Part shown: positions 26,985 to 35,276 of the stretch, one piece after another
Numbering within the stretch: position 1 is the first letter of the stretch
Layout: each line of letters starts with the position of its first letter
Assembly (NCBI GenBank): GCA_964487845.1
Contig: CAZASK010000006.1
Span: 1-64,000 of the forward strand
Source of the DNA: CAZASK01 sp964487845
GTDB taxonomy: Bacteria > Chlamydiota > Chlamydiia > Chlamydiales > FEN-1388
Direction: 5' to 3'
DNA length: 64,000 nucleotides
Program-made: the position numbers and the translations under genes
The notes under the pieces: generated by a model
Told to the model about the DNA's origin: nothing
What the model saw: the letters and a program-made list of their open reading frames with translations, nothing else
Database searches by the model: none

Positions 26985-27836
26985 ATGATTTCGATGGGCG
27001 TAGAATATGAAAAAGAAAGAGAGCTTCTCTCAGAAAAAGAGATAGATACGATTTTAGAAAGTGGTAAAAAATGGGATATTACAGATGTTTTGCAAAAAGG
27101 GGGAAGTGCCATCTTCCCTCATACCTATCTTCATGCTTGCGGTGCTCATATAGCGGCTGTTGTAAATGGCTGTCTCGATAGTCAATCAGATAGCGTACTT
27201 GTGTTGGGAGTTGTTCATAGTATGGACCCCGAAGTAAGGGATGCGAAAGAACAAGAAAAACAAGGTGTTTATATGGCTTGCTCAAACTCTCACGGTGTCT
27301 GGGGACCGGGCATAGCAGGACATCGATGTTGGGAAATCGAATTTTCTCTTCGTAGTTTTGAATTTTTATTTTATGAAGCAGTGAAACGAAGCGGCAAAAA
27401 GGCGCCAAAACTCATCTTGCGCTATCCCACCCTCGTCGGAGGATGTCCTGAGAAATTGAAGGGAATAGGGGAGCTTGTTGCTATAGCGAAAGATAGCGTA
27501 GTCGTCGCAACAGGAGATTTGTGTCATAATGGAATCGCATACAAAAATCGCACAAATCAGCCAGTATATGGGTTTGGTAGTCAAGGATATGTATATGCAA
27601 AGCAATCCATCCAGTATGGATTTGATCTCTTAGATACCGGCTGCTATAGCGAATATATGAAGCATTGTTATCTTCATTTAAATGATAGCATTGACAGCTT
27701 TGTAGTCTTGAGGCATTTATTAGGGCCAACAAAATCTGAGATTCTTGATATCCAACTAGTTGATGTAGCAGAATTATATAAAGGAAAGCCAAAAGATAGC
27801 TGGGTTGCTGCAACGCTTGCACTGTTGCATAGATAG
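26985..27836 (+). CDS. MEMO1-like (AmmeMemoRadiSam B-type) protein
   Basis: A 283-residue protein resembling the MEMO1/dioxygenase-LigB fold: FPHTYLHACGAHIAAVV recalls the family PHAGYxYSG start, SVLVLGVVHS the LGPSH strand, and VVVATGDLCHNG the SSDLSHYG metal site. His residues in these three places could bind iron or another metal. MEMO proteins usually accompany AmmeMemoRadiSam partners, which are not here. The call rests on motif memory; a different LigB-fold enzyme is possible. Start choice (26985 or 26994) is uncertain. Confidence 0.55.
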   Translation: MISMGVEYEKERELLSEKEIDTILESGKKWDITDVLQKGGSAIFPHTYLHACGAHIAAVVNGCLDSQSDSVLVLGVVHSMDPEVRDAKEQEKQGVYMACSNSHGVWGPGIAGHRCWEIEFSLRSFEFLFYEAVKRSGKKAPKLILRYPTLVGGCPEKLKGIGELVAIAKDSVVVATGDLCHNGIAYKNRTNQPVYGFGSQGYVYAKQSIQYGFDLLDTGCYSEYMKHCYLHLNDSIDSFVVLRHLLGPTKSEILDIQLVDVAELYKGKPKDSWVAATLALLHR

Positions 27837-27870
27837 AGTTGAAATGCGAGGAGATGTGAGTTTGCAAAAA

Positions 27871-28650
27871 CTAGTAATGGGCAAAATGACTTTCAGGAAG
27901 AGTCTGACCACCATCGACTACGAGACTCTGCCCTGTAATGTAGTTTGCCTCAGGGGAAGCTAGAAATAAAACGGCATGAGCAACATCTTCAGGAGTGCCT
28001 AGTCGACCAAGAGGAATAGGGCGTAGCATGATCTCTGCATGTTCTTTCCCCATCTCTTCAAATCCTTCTGAGATGATGTTGCCAGGTTCAATTGCGTTGA
28101 TATTGATCTGATATTTAGCTAGCTCGACAGCTGCGGTGCGAACAAATCCCGCGACACCACCTTTAGAGGCAGTATAATGAGAATACCCTGGCAGCGCGGT
28201 TTTTGGCCCTGAAATGGAAGAAATGATGACAATTTTTCCTCGTCCTTGAGCTTTCATAGTGGGAATGCAAGCCTGGACAGATAAAAAAGTGCCTGTAAGA
28301 TTAACATCGATTACGTGTTGCCATTCTTGCAGTGTCATCGTCTCTAATCGCGCATGTGGATATATGCCTGCATTATGACATAGAACATCAATTCGCCTAT
28401 ATTGGGCGAGAGTGTGTGAAATAACGTTTTGCATATCATTGGGTTGGCTTACATCCGCTGTAGCAATCGAGGCCTTGCCTCCATTTTTGACGATATCTTC
28501 ATAGGTCTTTTGTAGCTGGGGGAGATTGCGTCCTACCAGTACAACGTGCGCTCCATGGAGGGCAAAGAGGTTAGCAATACCCCGGCCAATACCTCGAGAT
28601 GCTCCCGTTACAATAACGACTTGATTGATATAGCGCTTTGATGATGACAT
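27871..28650 (-). CDS. short-chain dehydrogenase/reductase (FabG-like)
   Basis: A classical SDR of 259 residues. The Rossmann glycine motif is TGASRGIGRGI (residue 14 onward), NAG is present as CHNAGIYPHA, and the catalytic Ser-Tyr-Lys are in ISSISG and YTASKGG. The C-terminal YITGQSLVVDGGQTLPES is typical. The substrate may be a sugar, polyol or 3-oxoacyl group; context does not decide. AGGA lies 8 nt before the ATG at 28650, preferred over 28683. Confidence 0.9.
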   Translation of the reverse strand: MSSSKRYINQVVIVTGASRGIGRGIANLFALHGAHVVLVGRNLPQLQKTYEDIVKNGGKASIATADVSQPNDMQNVISHTLAQYRRIDVLCHNAGIYPHARLETMTLQEWQHVIDVNLTGTFLSVQACIPTMKAQGRGKIVIISSISGPKTALPGYSHYTASKGGVAGFVRTAAVELAKYQININAIEPGNIISEGFEEMGKEHAEIMLRPIPLGRLGTPEDVAHAVLFLASPEANYITGQSLVVDGGQTLPESHFAHY

Positions 28651-28768
28651 GTTCGATATCCTAAAAAACATTCGCAGAAACATTCCCTTAATAGCAAGAC
28701 TACAGCTTGCAGTATAGCGTTAAAGCTTATACTATGTCTCGCACGATAATAATAGACATAGGTTATAT

Positions 28769-30055
28769 ATGATTCAAAATAGTAATTTGCTTCCATTTCT
28801 TAAGACACCAGATTTGTTTGATCAACTCAAAGAACCTGGTGTTTTTGTAACAGTCGATCATTCTCAAGAAATAGCTGAATGGAAAATTATTCATCTTAAC
28901 CCGTTTCAAAGGGTCATACGTACTGTTTTTGGCAACCTTGGGCCATACCGCAACACCATATCTTCGAATGTAGCATTTCACCTCAAAAAGGAATACGCAC
29001 ATCTTATCACCTTTGATGAGGGGTGTAATCATGTGCACAAGATAATGCGCGTTATTCAGAAACTCCAACTTCTTGATAGCTCAGAAAATGAAAGAGAGGA
29101 AGATGTGAGCATGGAAGTGGTGGAGAGTATCGCTCCTGAAAATCCAGCACTCTTACAAAAAACGCAAGCGTTTGTCACAAAAAATAAAGAGCTATTGGTC
29201 GACATGGGGAAGCTTGGACTCTCCTTTAAAATACGACCAAATGGATCCGATCGACTAGCTGTCCGGTCAACTACAGAAGGAGTCGCGATTTTAGGGAAAA
29301 AAATATTAGGGAAGGGAGGGTTTAAAAAAATAAAAACGGCTTATAATATTGACACAGGCAAGTTGTTTGCAAGAGCTATTACGACCATAAAATCTTCGAG
29401 AATGAATATCTTTGATCGCTGGTTGTATGAACGGATGGCGAGTAATGAACTTCATTTTCTTCAAAAGCTGCAGGGTGAATCCACCGTTATTCAATTACGC
29501 TCTCACTACACCTATATCACCAATCTCGGATATGAAAAGCGAGTGATGCTTTTAGATTTAGCAGATGGTGATCTCTATTCATTACTAAAAATGAATATAT
29601 CAGAAGAGCAAAGACTCGACATAGCGGACCAGCTTGTAGATGCCCTGGCGGCATTATCGCAAAAAAACATCTGGCATCGTGATATAAAGCCATTAAATTT
29701 TCTCTATTTTAAAGAAGGAGAAAGATATCGGGTCGTTGTAGCAGATTTTGGGCTGTCTGCCGTAGACCGTGATGTGATTGCTGAAAAATGCATTGCAGGG
29801 ACTTATCAATATATGCCGCCGGAAAACTTTTGGTTTTTCCGTCTTACTAATGGAAAAAAAGGTGATGTCTACTCGATGGGACTTGTTTTATCAGAGTTCT
29901 TTTTTGATGGGCGTCTTCTCGATGGTGCTCCAGAGTTTATAGCAGATCTTATAAAGGAGATGACAAATAAAGACCCAGGGCTACGACCTACTGCAGAAGA
30001 GGTTCAGAATCGATTTAAAAAGGGATATGAAAAATACAAGGAAGAGATGATCTAA
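28769..30055 (+). CDS. eukaryote-like Ser/Thr protein kinase
   Basis: A 428-residue cytosolic or secreted kinase. After about 175 unfamiliar residues comes the kinase domain: glycine loop GKGGFKKI (about 178), catalytic loop WHRDIKPLN (about 301), DFG as VADFGLS (about 326), PPEN in place of APE, and KGDVYSMGLVLSEF. The usual beta-3 lysine (AxK) is not evident: the matching segment reads GKLFARAIT. No membrane segment is seen, unlike PknD. It may modify host proteins, but that is inference. Its last codons overlap the convergent BPL_N gene by 4 nt. Confidence 0.85.
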   Translation: MIQNSNLLPFLKTPDLFDQLKEPGVFVTVDHSQEIAEWKIIHLNPFQRVIRTVFGNLGPYRNTISSNVAFHLKKEYAHLITFDEGCNHVHKIMRVIQKLQLLDSSENEREEDVSMEVVESIAPENPALLQKTQAFVTKNKELLVDMGKLGLSFKIRPNGSDRLAVRSTTEGVAILGKKILGKGGFKKIKTAYNIDTGKLFARAITTIKSSRMNIFDRWLYERMASNELHFLQKLQGESTVIQLRSHYTYITNLGYEKRVMLLDLADGDLYSLLKMNISEEQRLDIADQLVDALAALSQKNIWHRDIKPLNFLYFKEGERYRVVVADFGLSAVDRDVIAEKCIAGTYQYMPPENFWFFRLTNGKKGDVYSMGLVLSEFFFDGRLLDGAPEFIADLIKEMTNKDPGLRPTAEEVQNRFKKGYEKYKEEMI

Positions 30056-30849
30056 TCGTCACCACATTGAATATGCAGACGTTTCAAGAGTTGTTTTACG
30101 TTTTGAATACGTTCTGCATTTGTTTGCTGTAATCGCTCACGAATAGATTCTTGGAGAGGTGTTTTGATCGGCTTGTAAAAGGGGTCATATTCGAAATGAA
30201 CAGCACTCAGAAGTGCTGTTCCATTACCTACAGAGCATTCGATAATAGCTGCGTGGTCATCTGTATGAGATGCGTCCAATGGAGAGTAGGTAGCTAATAC
30301 TTTCGTACGTTCAGTCTTGTATGCATCTACAAAATAGCCCCCTCCATTATAAAAGAGGGTGCTCTGGGCAGAACAATGCGGTTGAAATAGATCCGTCCAG
30401 TGAATCGAAGCAGCAAGGGCGCCATTCATGCTATGGTAGTCATAGGTAGCTAAATGTGGTCCTTTGACTATCCCAGGGAAAAATGAAAGCTCTCGAGTTC
30501 CTTGGACTTCCAGTGCAGTCTCTCTAGCGAAATCAACAAATGCACCAGCATAATAGCTGCCTGCACATATGCCTAAAAAAGCACCTCCACTTTTCACATA
30601 AGAGATGATTTTCGCATTGCCTGCTCCATTCAGCGCTTTCATGTAAGGGACGTCAGCTCCTCCTGGCATTACGAAGAGAGCGGCTTTCTCTCGCCAATCG
30701 CTACTTTTGATTTGATGAGCAAAAATGGGTTCAATGCAGTAATTTGAGTGAACACATTTCTTCAAAGTGGACGTGAAATGGCCAAAATAAGAAGAAGCGG
30801 TCCCTGGTCCGGCATACAGATATATGATATTTCGGCGTGTCGATGGCAT
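30052..30849 (-). CDS. BPL_N-domain (glutamine amidotransferase-like) protein
   Basis: A 265-residue protein with the domain found at the N-terminus of eukaryotic biotin-protein ligase. It is a class I GATase-like fold: LFVMPGGADVPY, the nucleophile elbow GAFLGICAGSYYAG (Cys near residue 119), and NGGGYFVDA. No ligase domain follows. Stand-alone BPL_N proteins occur in chlamydiae; the reaction is unknown. It overlaps the kinase gene tail-to-tail by 4 nt. Confidence 0.8.
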   Translation of the reverse strand: MPSTRRNIIYLYAGPGTASSYFGHFTSTLKKCVHSNYCIEPIFAHQIKSSDWREKAALFVMPGGADVPYMKALNGAGNAKIISYVKSGGAFLGICAGSYYAGAFVDFARETALEVQGTRELSFFPGIVKGPHLATYDYHSMNGALAASIHWTDLFQPHCSAQSTLFYNGGGYFVDAYKTERTKVLATYSPLDASHTDDHAAIIECSVGNGTALLSAVHFEYDPFYKPIKTPLQESIRERLQQTNAERIQNVKQLLKRLHIQCGDD

Positions 30850-30896
30850 ATACTTTCAAAAAAAGAAACTATTGTAGCAGAAAGTGCATAAAAGGA

Positions 30897-30932
30897 GAAA
30901 TACAGACGGCGTTTTTATACTGTCTGTATTTC
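30897..30932 (-). terminator. hairpin after the 30944-31327 gene
   Basis: An 11-bp perfect stem (GAAATACAGAC with GTCTGTATTTC) and a 14-nt loop immediately downstream of the minus-strand stop. On that strand CTCCTTTTA follows, a moderate T tract. Confidence 0.6.
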
Positions 30933-30943
30933 TGCTCGTAATT

Positions 30944-31327
30944 CTACAATGAAGAATAGAATTGAATAGTGCGCAGTCCTACTGTATTGAATAGCTGAGT
31001 CAGTGCGGCCACTCCATGTTTTTCAGCATATGTGATGAGGTTGCTTTCACCGGAAGCTTTTCGGACAGCAAGAGTCGCCTTGTTAATCGCCTCTACTCGT
31101 GTGGATAGTTGTGCATTACGGTATATAAATGCAATTTTTTCAAGTAGTGGAGTCTGAGCAACGGTGAGTATGAGTACACATTTTGGATGTTCGGTAGAAG
31201 ATTTTAGCTGTAGAGGTATTGGAGCAGTTCTCTCACAGAGAGTGCAAGTGGGCAGTTTTTTCTCATTTTCTGCTATTACATAGTCTTCAAAGAATAGGTC
31301 GGAAAGTATTTTGGTCAGGGCTCTCAT
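30944..31327 (-). CDS. hypothetical protein
   Basis: A 127-residue soluble protein, not recognised. A CTLCERTAP segment near residue 29 has a CxxC that could bind metal, but only one pair is visible. The rest is amphipathic helix. The start at 31327 has GGAGAAAA about 11 nt upstream; the frame itself extends to 31375. Confidence 0.5.
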   Translation of the reverse strand: MRALTKILSDLFFEDYVIAENEKKLPTCTLCERTAPIPLQLKSSTEHPKCVLILTVAQTPLLEKIAFIYRNAQLSTRVEAINKATLAVRKASGESNLITYAEKHGVAALTQLFNTVGLRTIQFYSSL

Positions 31328-31412
31328 TATATTATTTTCTCCTACGTGTGTTATCTTTGCAAAAACTATAGACAAAAGGAGTAGATTTTACACAGCAAAA
31401 TAAGAAAAAACA

Positions 31413-32867
31413 TCACACGTGCGATTCGTAGGTTCGAGATTTGCATGAGAGCTCAAGATAACAGGATGTAATAGCGTAGAAAATGAACGAAGCAATTGCA
31501 CCGAAGGCAGCAGCAGCAAATAGGATATCTTCACTCAACTCTATACCTTGTGTTTTATAATAGAGAAGAAACCCTAGCCAAGCTACAGTGCCTCCTATCA
31601 TCGAAGCCCATGCCGATTGTACGCAAGCTCGCTTGTAAAAAAGAGCTGCTGTTGCAGGAACAAAAATCGATACAAAAAGTGTGGTTCCAGAGTGAACCAT
31701 CATATTAAAAATAGACTGACCACTGAATGCAAGGGCAAGTGCAATGAGTGCCATCACAGCACTCACAGCCCGCAGCAGGCGCAGCTTGTGTAGTTCATTT
31801 TGTATAGGCCATACTTTCAACAATACGTTGTTCGTCACAAGAGTAGTCCCGGCGAGTAGGTAGCTGTCTGCTGTGCTCATGATCGCAGAAAAGAGACCGC
31901 ATGCAAATAGGATAAAAGCAAAGGGTGAGAGAAATTCTTGTGCCAGAAGAGGGATGAGTTGCTCAGGATGTGTTAAGGAAGGATATATTTCACGGCCCGC
32001 AATGCCGATAACAAGAGGAATCATTCCCAATAGCAAGTAGGCACATGATCCAAAAATACCGCTATAACGCGCAATTTTTTCAGTGCGACTTGCCAAAAAT
32101 CGCTGTATAAGATCTTGTCCCATGATAGCACCTAGTCCTGTCATGAATATACGTCCCATATAAGAAAGCGAGTTCGTCGACAAGAAATTTCCTGATTCTA
32201 TATGTGTTTGAGGAAGGAGAGTTCTCAATTCTGTACAAAATGTATCCATGACTGCTTGCGAATCTGCAACTTGCTGAAAGCAGATAGGAAGAATAATAAC
32301 TAACCCCAAGCTGAGTAGGCCAAATTGAATAAAGTCCGTGATAGTCACAGCCCACATGCCCCCAGAAATCGTGTAGGAGACAACGATAAGAGATCCAAGT
32401 AACACTCCTGTTTCGAGACTTGCTCCAGATACAGTATGGAAGACATAGCCCATAGCGAGCATTTGTGACGCGAGTGTTCCTATATAAAATGGAAGTACAA
32501 TCAATGTAGATATGCGTTCAAATGTAGGTCCATATGCTTTTGAGAGGAGATCCGATATGGTGAGTAAACGCAATCTTCTAAAGGGGGCCGCAAAAACAAG
32601 TCCTGCTATCAAAAGAGCAAGTGAGCAGCCAAATGGATCGGCAATAACGCCATAGAAGCCTTGTGAGTAGACAGTGCCTGATACACCCATCGATGAACCG
32701 GCTCCAAACCATGTGGCTACAACGGTTGGTAATGCTAAATAGAGAGGTAGTTTTCTTCCGGCAACGAGATAGTCTTCCATGGTATTTACTTTTCGGCTTG
32801 CAAAGTAGCCAATAGCTGCCATGAGCAAAAAATAGACCGTCACTCCGCAGACAAACAATGTGGTCAT
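31413..32867 (-). CDS. Na+/solute symporter (SSS family)
   Basis: A 484-residue inner-membrane symporter with about 13 hydrophobic helices. Family signatures are MEDYLVAGRKLPL near the N-terminus, ATWFGAGSSMG in helix 2, and SGGMWAVTITDFIQ in the middle (SSS signature); the later AIMSTADSYLLAGTTLVTN is the Na+ site helix. The substrate might be proline, pantothenate, a sugar or a nucleobase. Its Shine-Dalgarno sequence lies inside a strong hairpin (32871-32896), which may limit translation. Confidence 0.9.
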   Translation of the reverse strand: MTTLFVCGVTVYFLLMAAIGYFASRKVNTMEDYLVAGRKLPLYLALPTVVATWFGAGSSMGVSGTVYSQGFYGVIADPFGCSLALLIAGLVFAAPFRRLRLLTISDLLSKAYGPTFERISTLIVLPFYIGTLASQMLAMGYVFHTVSGASLETGVLLGSLIVVSYTISGGMWAVTITDFIQFGLLSLGLVIILPICFQQVADSQAVMDTFCTELRTLLPQTHIESGNFLSTNSLSYMGRIFMTGLGAIMGQDLIQRFLASRTEKIARYSGIFGSCAYLLLGMIPLVIGIAGREIYPSLTHPEQLIPLLAQEFLSPFAFILFACGLFSAIMSTADSYLLAGTTLVTNNVLLKVWPIQNELHKLRLLRAVSAVMALIALALAFSGQSIFNMMVHSGTTLFVSIFVPATAALFYKRACVQSAWASMIGGTVAWLGFLLYYKTQGIELSEDILFAAAAFGAIASFIFYAITSCYLELSCKSRTYESHV

Positions 32868-32870
32868 TCC

Positions 32871-32896
32871 TCTCTCCCAATAAGATTTGGGAGAGA
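32871..32896 (-). promoter_or_regulatory. hairpin enclosing the ribosome site of the symporter gene
   Basis: A perfect 10-bp stem (TCTCTCCCAA with TTGGGAGAGA) with a 6-nt loop. On the minus strand the second arm contains GGGAGAGA, the Shine-Dalgarno sequence of the symporter, ending 3 nt before its ATG. It could be the terminator of the upstream ankyrin gene, a translational gate, or both. There is no T run after it. Confidence 0.6.
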
Positions 32897-32936
32897 TTTT
32901 AGCTTACTTGGTTTACGAGTGCAATGGTATTGTGTC

Positions 32937-33788
32937 TTATATGTGATGGTGTTCTTTTAGCAATTGCACTACTTTTTCAATTCTTTCTTTCCATGGAGGA
33001 AGATGAGAGTTTTCTTCATACATACAATGTAATTGTTTGCTTTGAGTTTGAAGGGCACGTTCCAATGCAGTATGTCCGAACGAGTCTTTCACATCTACGG
33101 CGCCTAGCTCTAAGAGTGTTTGTACTGCATCAGCTCGTGCACAGAGAGCATTCCAATGAAGAGCTGTAAAATTCCATATTCCATCACATGTGCTATTGAC
33201 AGGTATACCAGATCTCACGAGTGAGGTAATGATCTTAGGGCAGGTGGCTACATGAAGCGCGGTTTCATATCGCTGAAGTTCACGCGTATTCCGCTGCCTA
33301 ACATTGGCATTTTTTGTAAGCAAAAATTTGAGCATGGTCACATGACTTTCGCGTGATGCTATATACAGAGGTGTTTGATCGAAGTTGTCATATCCATTGA
33401 TGTCGGCACCTTTTTCGAGCAAGGATGTAGCGATATACATACAGTTTTCTTTTACGGCTTTATGCAGTGGCTTGGTATCTTGCCGTAGTAAATCCTTGTT
33501 TACATCAAACCCATGTTCAGTCATCGATTCAATAAACGTGTCGAATATTTTTTTTATTTTCACGCATGTTTCTTCGTCATATTCGTCAGATGTAACATGG
33601 TTTTGTTCTATCTGTATGGCTCTATGAAATGTTTCTACCCAGCCTAAATGGTTTGTTTTTTTCATCTCCTCTTCTTCAAAAATCGGTCTTGTATTGATAG
33701 GAGCTTGTGTCAAAGGAGCTAGTTCTGTTTCAAGTTGTTTGATTGTGTATAGGTCCATAGAAGTGTTGTTGCGATTTTCTATTTGCAT
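32937..33788 (-). CDS. ankyrin-repeat protein
   Basis: A 283-residue protein with at least five ankyrin repeats: KPLHKAVKENCMYIATSLLE, the DQTPLYIASRESHVTMLKFL unit, TALHVATCPKIITSLVRSGI, TALHWNALCARADAVQTLLE and a final HTALERALQ. The repeats fill residues 108 to 265. There is no signal peptide. An effector role is possible by analogy with other intracellular bacteria. AGGA is about 8 nt before the ATG. The next gene downstream on this strand is the symporter, after a hairpin. Confidence 0.9.
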   Translation of the reverse strand: MQIENRNNTSMDLYTIKQLETELAPLTQAPINTRPIFEEEEMKKTNHLGWVETFHRAIQIEQNHVTSDEYDEETCVKIKKIFDTFIESMTEHGFDVNKDLLRQDTKPLHKAVKENCMYIATSLLEKGADINGYDNFDQTPLYIASRESHVTMLKFLLTKNANVRQRNTRELQRYETALHVATCPKIITSLVRSGIPVNSTCDGIWNFTALHWNALCARADAVQTLLELGAVDVKDSFGHTALERALQTQSKQLHCMYEENSHLPPWKERIEKVVQLLKEHHHI

Positions 33789-33984
33789 GTTTTGTCCTAT
33801 TATTTTGTTGTAACATCACCTCGACGCACTTTTTGAGGTCGTGGGGGGCTAAGTATGAAGACAGCAGACAATTTTTTCTATATCTGCCGATAAAAATCTA
33901 TTCAGATCTTCTCTACAACCTCCTGATAAGAAGTAGAACCAATAAGTATACTCATCTCCTCCGCTCAATCTCGCCTTCAAAGAT

Positions 33985-35079
33985 CTAGCCTCTTGAGATA
34001 ACAATATCCTCAAAGGTGAGATCAAAATGTTGAACATGCAATCGTATCTTGGAATCTTTTCTTCCTAACACGAAAGATACAAATGTATTGACGGGCATTC
34101 GCAATGTGTTTATTTCAATATCATCATTCATTGGAGAAATACTTAGAATTGCATCTCCAACTTTCAATTTTCCTGATTTTTGAGCGGGAGAATTTGGATG
34201 AATTTTTAGAATCTGTATGGCTGGGGTTGCCTCCGAAACTTTGATTCCAATTCCATATACGTTAAAAAAATGCTGTCGCACAAAGGGAATAATCACATCC
34301 CATTTTTCTGGAGGGAGTACGTGAAGTTCATTTAAATAGATTTTTAATAGACTCTCAACGCCCTGATCTAACAGTTTAGCGTGCAGCTGCTGTGCTGATG
34401 GCAATTGCCTTCGATCATCAAACTCGCCTTGCAGAATTAGCGTTGCTGCTCTTGTTGAATTCGTATGATAAAGAGGGGATCGTTCTGCCAAAGCCTCATG
34501 AGTATTTCCTCCCTCTTGAAAAATGCTGTTTTTAATTCCATCAAGGTACTCGGGAATTTCAGAGCAAAACGAGGATAAATCGTAAAATCCGCTCTCTAAT
34601 ATTTGAACTGAAACATCTTGTGAATGACTTGCTACCATTCCAGCCAATTGAGCTCCTCGACTGATTCCATAAATCCCTATTTTTGAAGAATCTATAAAAT
34701 TAAACGTCTTGAAGTGATTGATTACAGCAATGATTGCGTTTTGAGAACCAGGACCCCCAAAGTCTCGTTTACCCGCTGAATTTCCATATCCAGGAACAGA
34801 TACAGATACTGCGACAATTCCTTCTTTTGCAAAGCGCTCTAAATACCCATATTCTACAAGCTGTTTTCCTCCAAGGCTATTTTCTGGCGGTTGATATCCA
34901 TGCAATAGAAAAACAATCGGAAAAGGGCCATCTCCTGTTGGCTTCAGGCTAAAGAACTCTATTTCATTTTCTTTCTTCTCAGGATTAGGAATCACCCCTT
35001 TTTGAATATCTGCTACCACAAAATTACTTAGAATAAGCGATAAGCAAAAAAATAGAACTCTCACACCTTTCATAGTCAT
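33985..35079 (-). CDS. exported alpha/beta hydrolase with C-terminal PDZ domain
   Basis: A 364-residue protein with a signal peptide (VRVLFFCLSLILSNFVVA). The hydrolase triad is Ser in GISRGAQ, Asp in GEFDDRR and His in NELHVLPP; HGYQ supplies the oxyanion loop. The fold is of the dienelactone hydrolase/S9-like type. After residue 275 a PDZ-like domain follows (GIGIKV, IHPNSPAQKSGKLKVGDAIL). Hydrolase plus PDZ is an unusual order. A periplasmic esterase or peptidase is likely. The start at 35079 is a judgement; AAGGAG lies about 12 nt before it, and TTG at 35100 is the alternative. Confidence 0.75.
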   Translation of the reverse strand: MTMKGVRVLFFCLSLILSNFVVADIQKGVIPNPEKKENEIEFFSLKPTGDGPFPIVFLLHGYQPPENSLGGKQLVEYGYLERFAKEGIVAVSVSVPGYGNSAGKRDFGGPGSQNAIIAVINHFKTFNFIDSSKIGIYGISRGAQLAGMVASHSQDVSVQILESGFYDLSSFCSEIPEYLDGIKNSIFQEGGNTHEALAERSPLYHTNSTRAATLILQGEFDDRRQLPSAQQLHAKLLDQGVESLLKIYLNELHVLPPEKWDVIIPFVRQHFFNVYGIGIKVSEATPAIQILKIHPNSPAQKSGKLKVGDAILSISPMNDDIEINTLRMPVNTFVSFVLGRKDSKIRLHVQHFDLTFEDIVISRG

Positions 35080-35147
35080 CTCTGCCAAAAACTCCTTCAA
35101 AAACCATACACTAGTCTATCTTTTAACGCTAGAGTTTACTTGATGTT

Positions 35148-35256
35148 TTTCTTGAAAATTACTACTGTTTTTAGTGATAGCCAAGAAATTAAGCAAGTCT
35201 TTATCAATGACGACTTGAAAACTTTCTTGAAAAATACTAATAAAATTAGTGATAAT
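35148..35256 (+). promoter_or_regulatory. two operator-like repeats and promoter of abiEi
   Basis: Two 32-nt direct repeats (35148-35179 and 35223-35254) are 26/32 identical and start 75 nt apart. Each begins TTTCTTGAAAA, ends TTAGTGATA and contains an ACTA/TAGT inverted repeat (in the second copy ACTAAT-AAA-ATTAGT). The second copy overlaps a likely promoter, TTGAAA at 35227 and GATAAT at 35251 with an 18-nt spacer. Paired inverted repeats upstream of abiEi are the known binding sites for AbiEi autorepression in the studied Streptococcus system, so autoregulation is inferred. Confidence 0.7.
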
Positions 35257-35276
35257 AAAGAAAAAGGACAAGTTGC

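Noticed and set aside
33849..34037. A 62-codon minus-strand ORF after the alpha/beta hydrolase
   Set aside because: It overlaps the hydrolase 3' end by 53 nt and shows no clear ribosome site or known family; probably chance.
35148..35254. Two 32-nt direct repeats that could be taken as a minimal CRISPR array
   Set aside because: Only two copies, 26/32 identical, each with an internal dyad over a promoter and directly before an abiE antitoxin: operators are the better reading. No CRISPR array is seen in the window.
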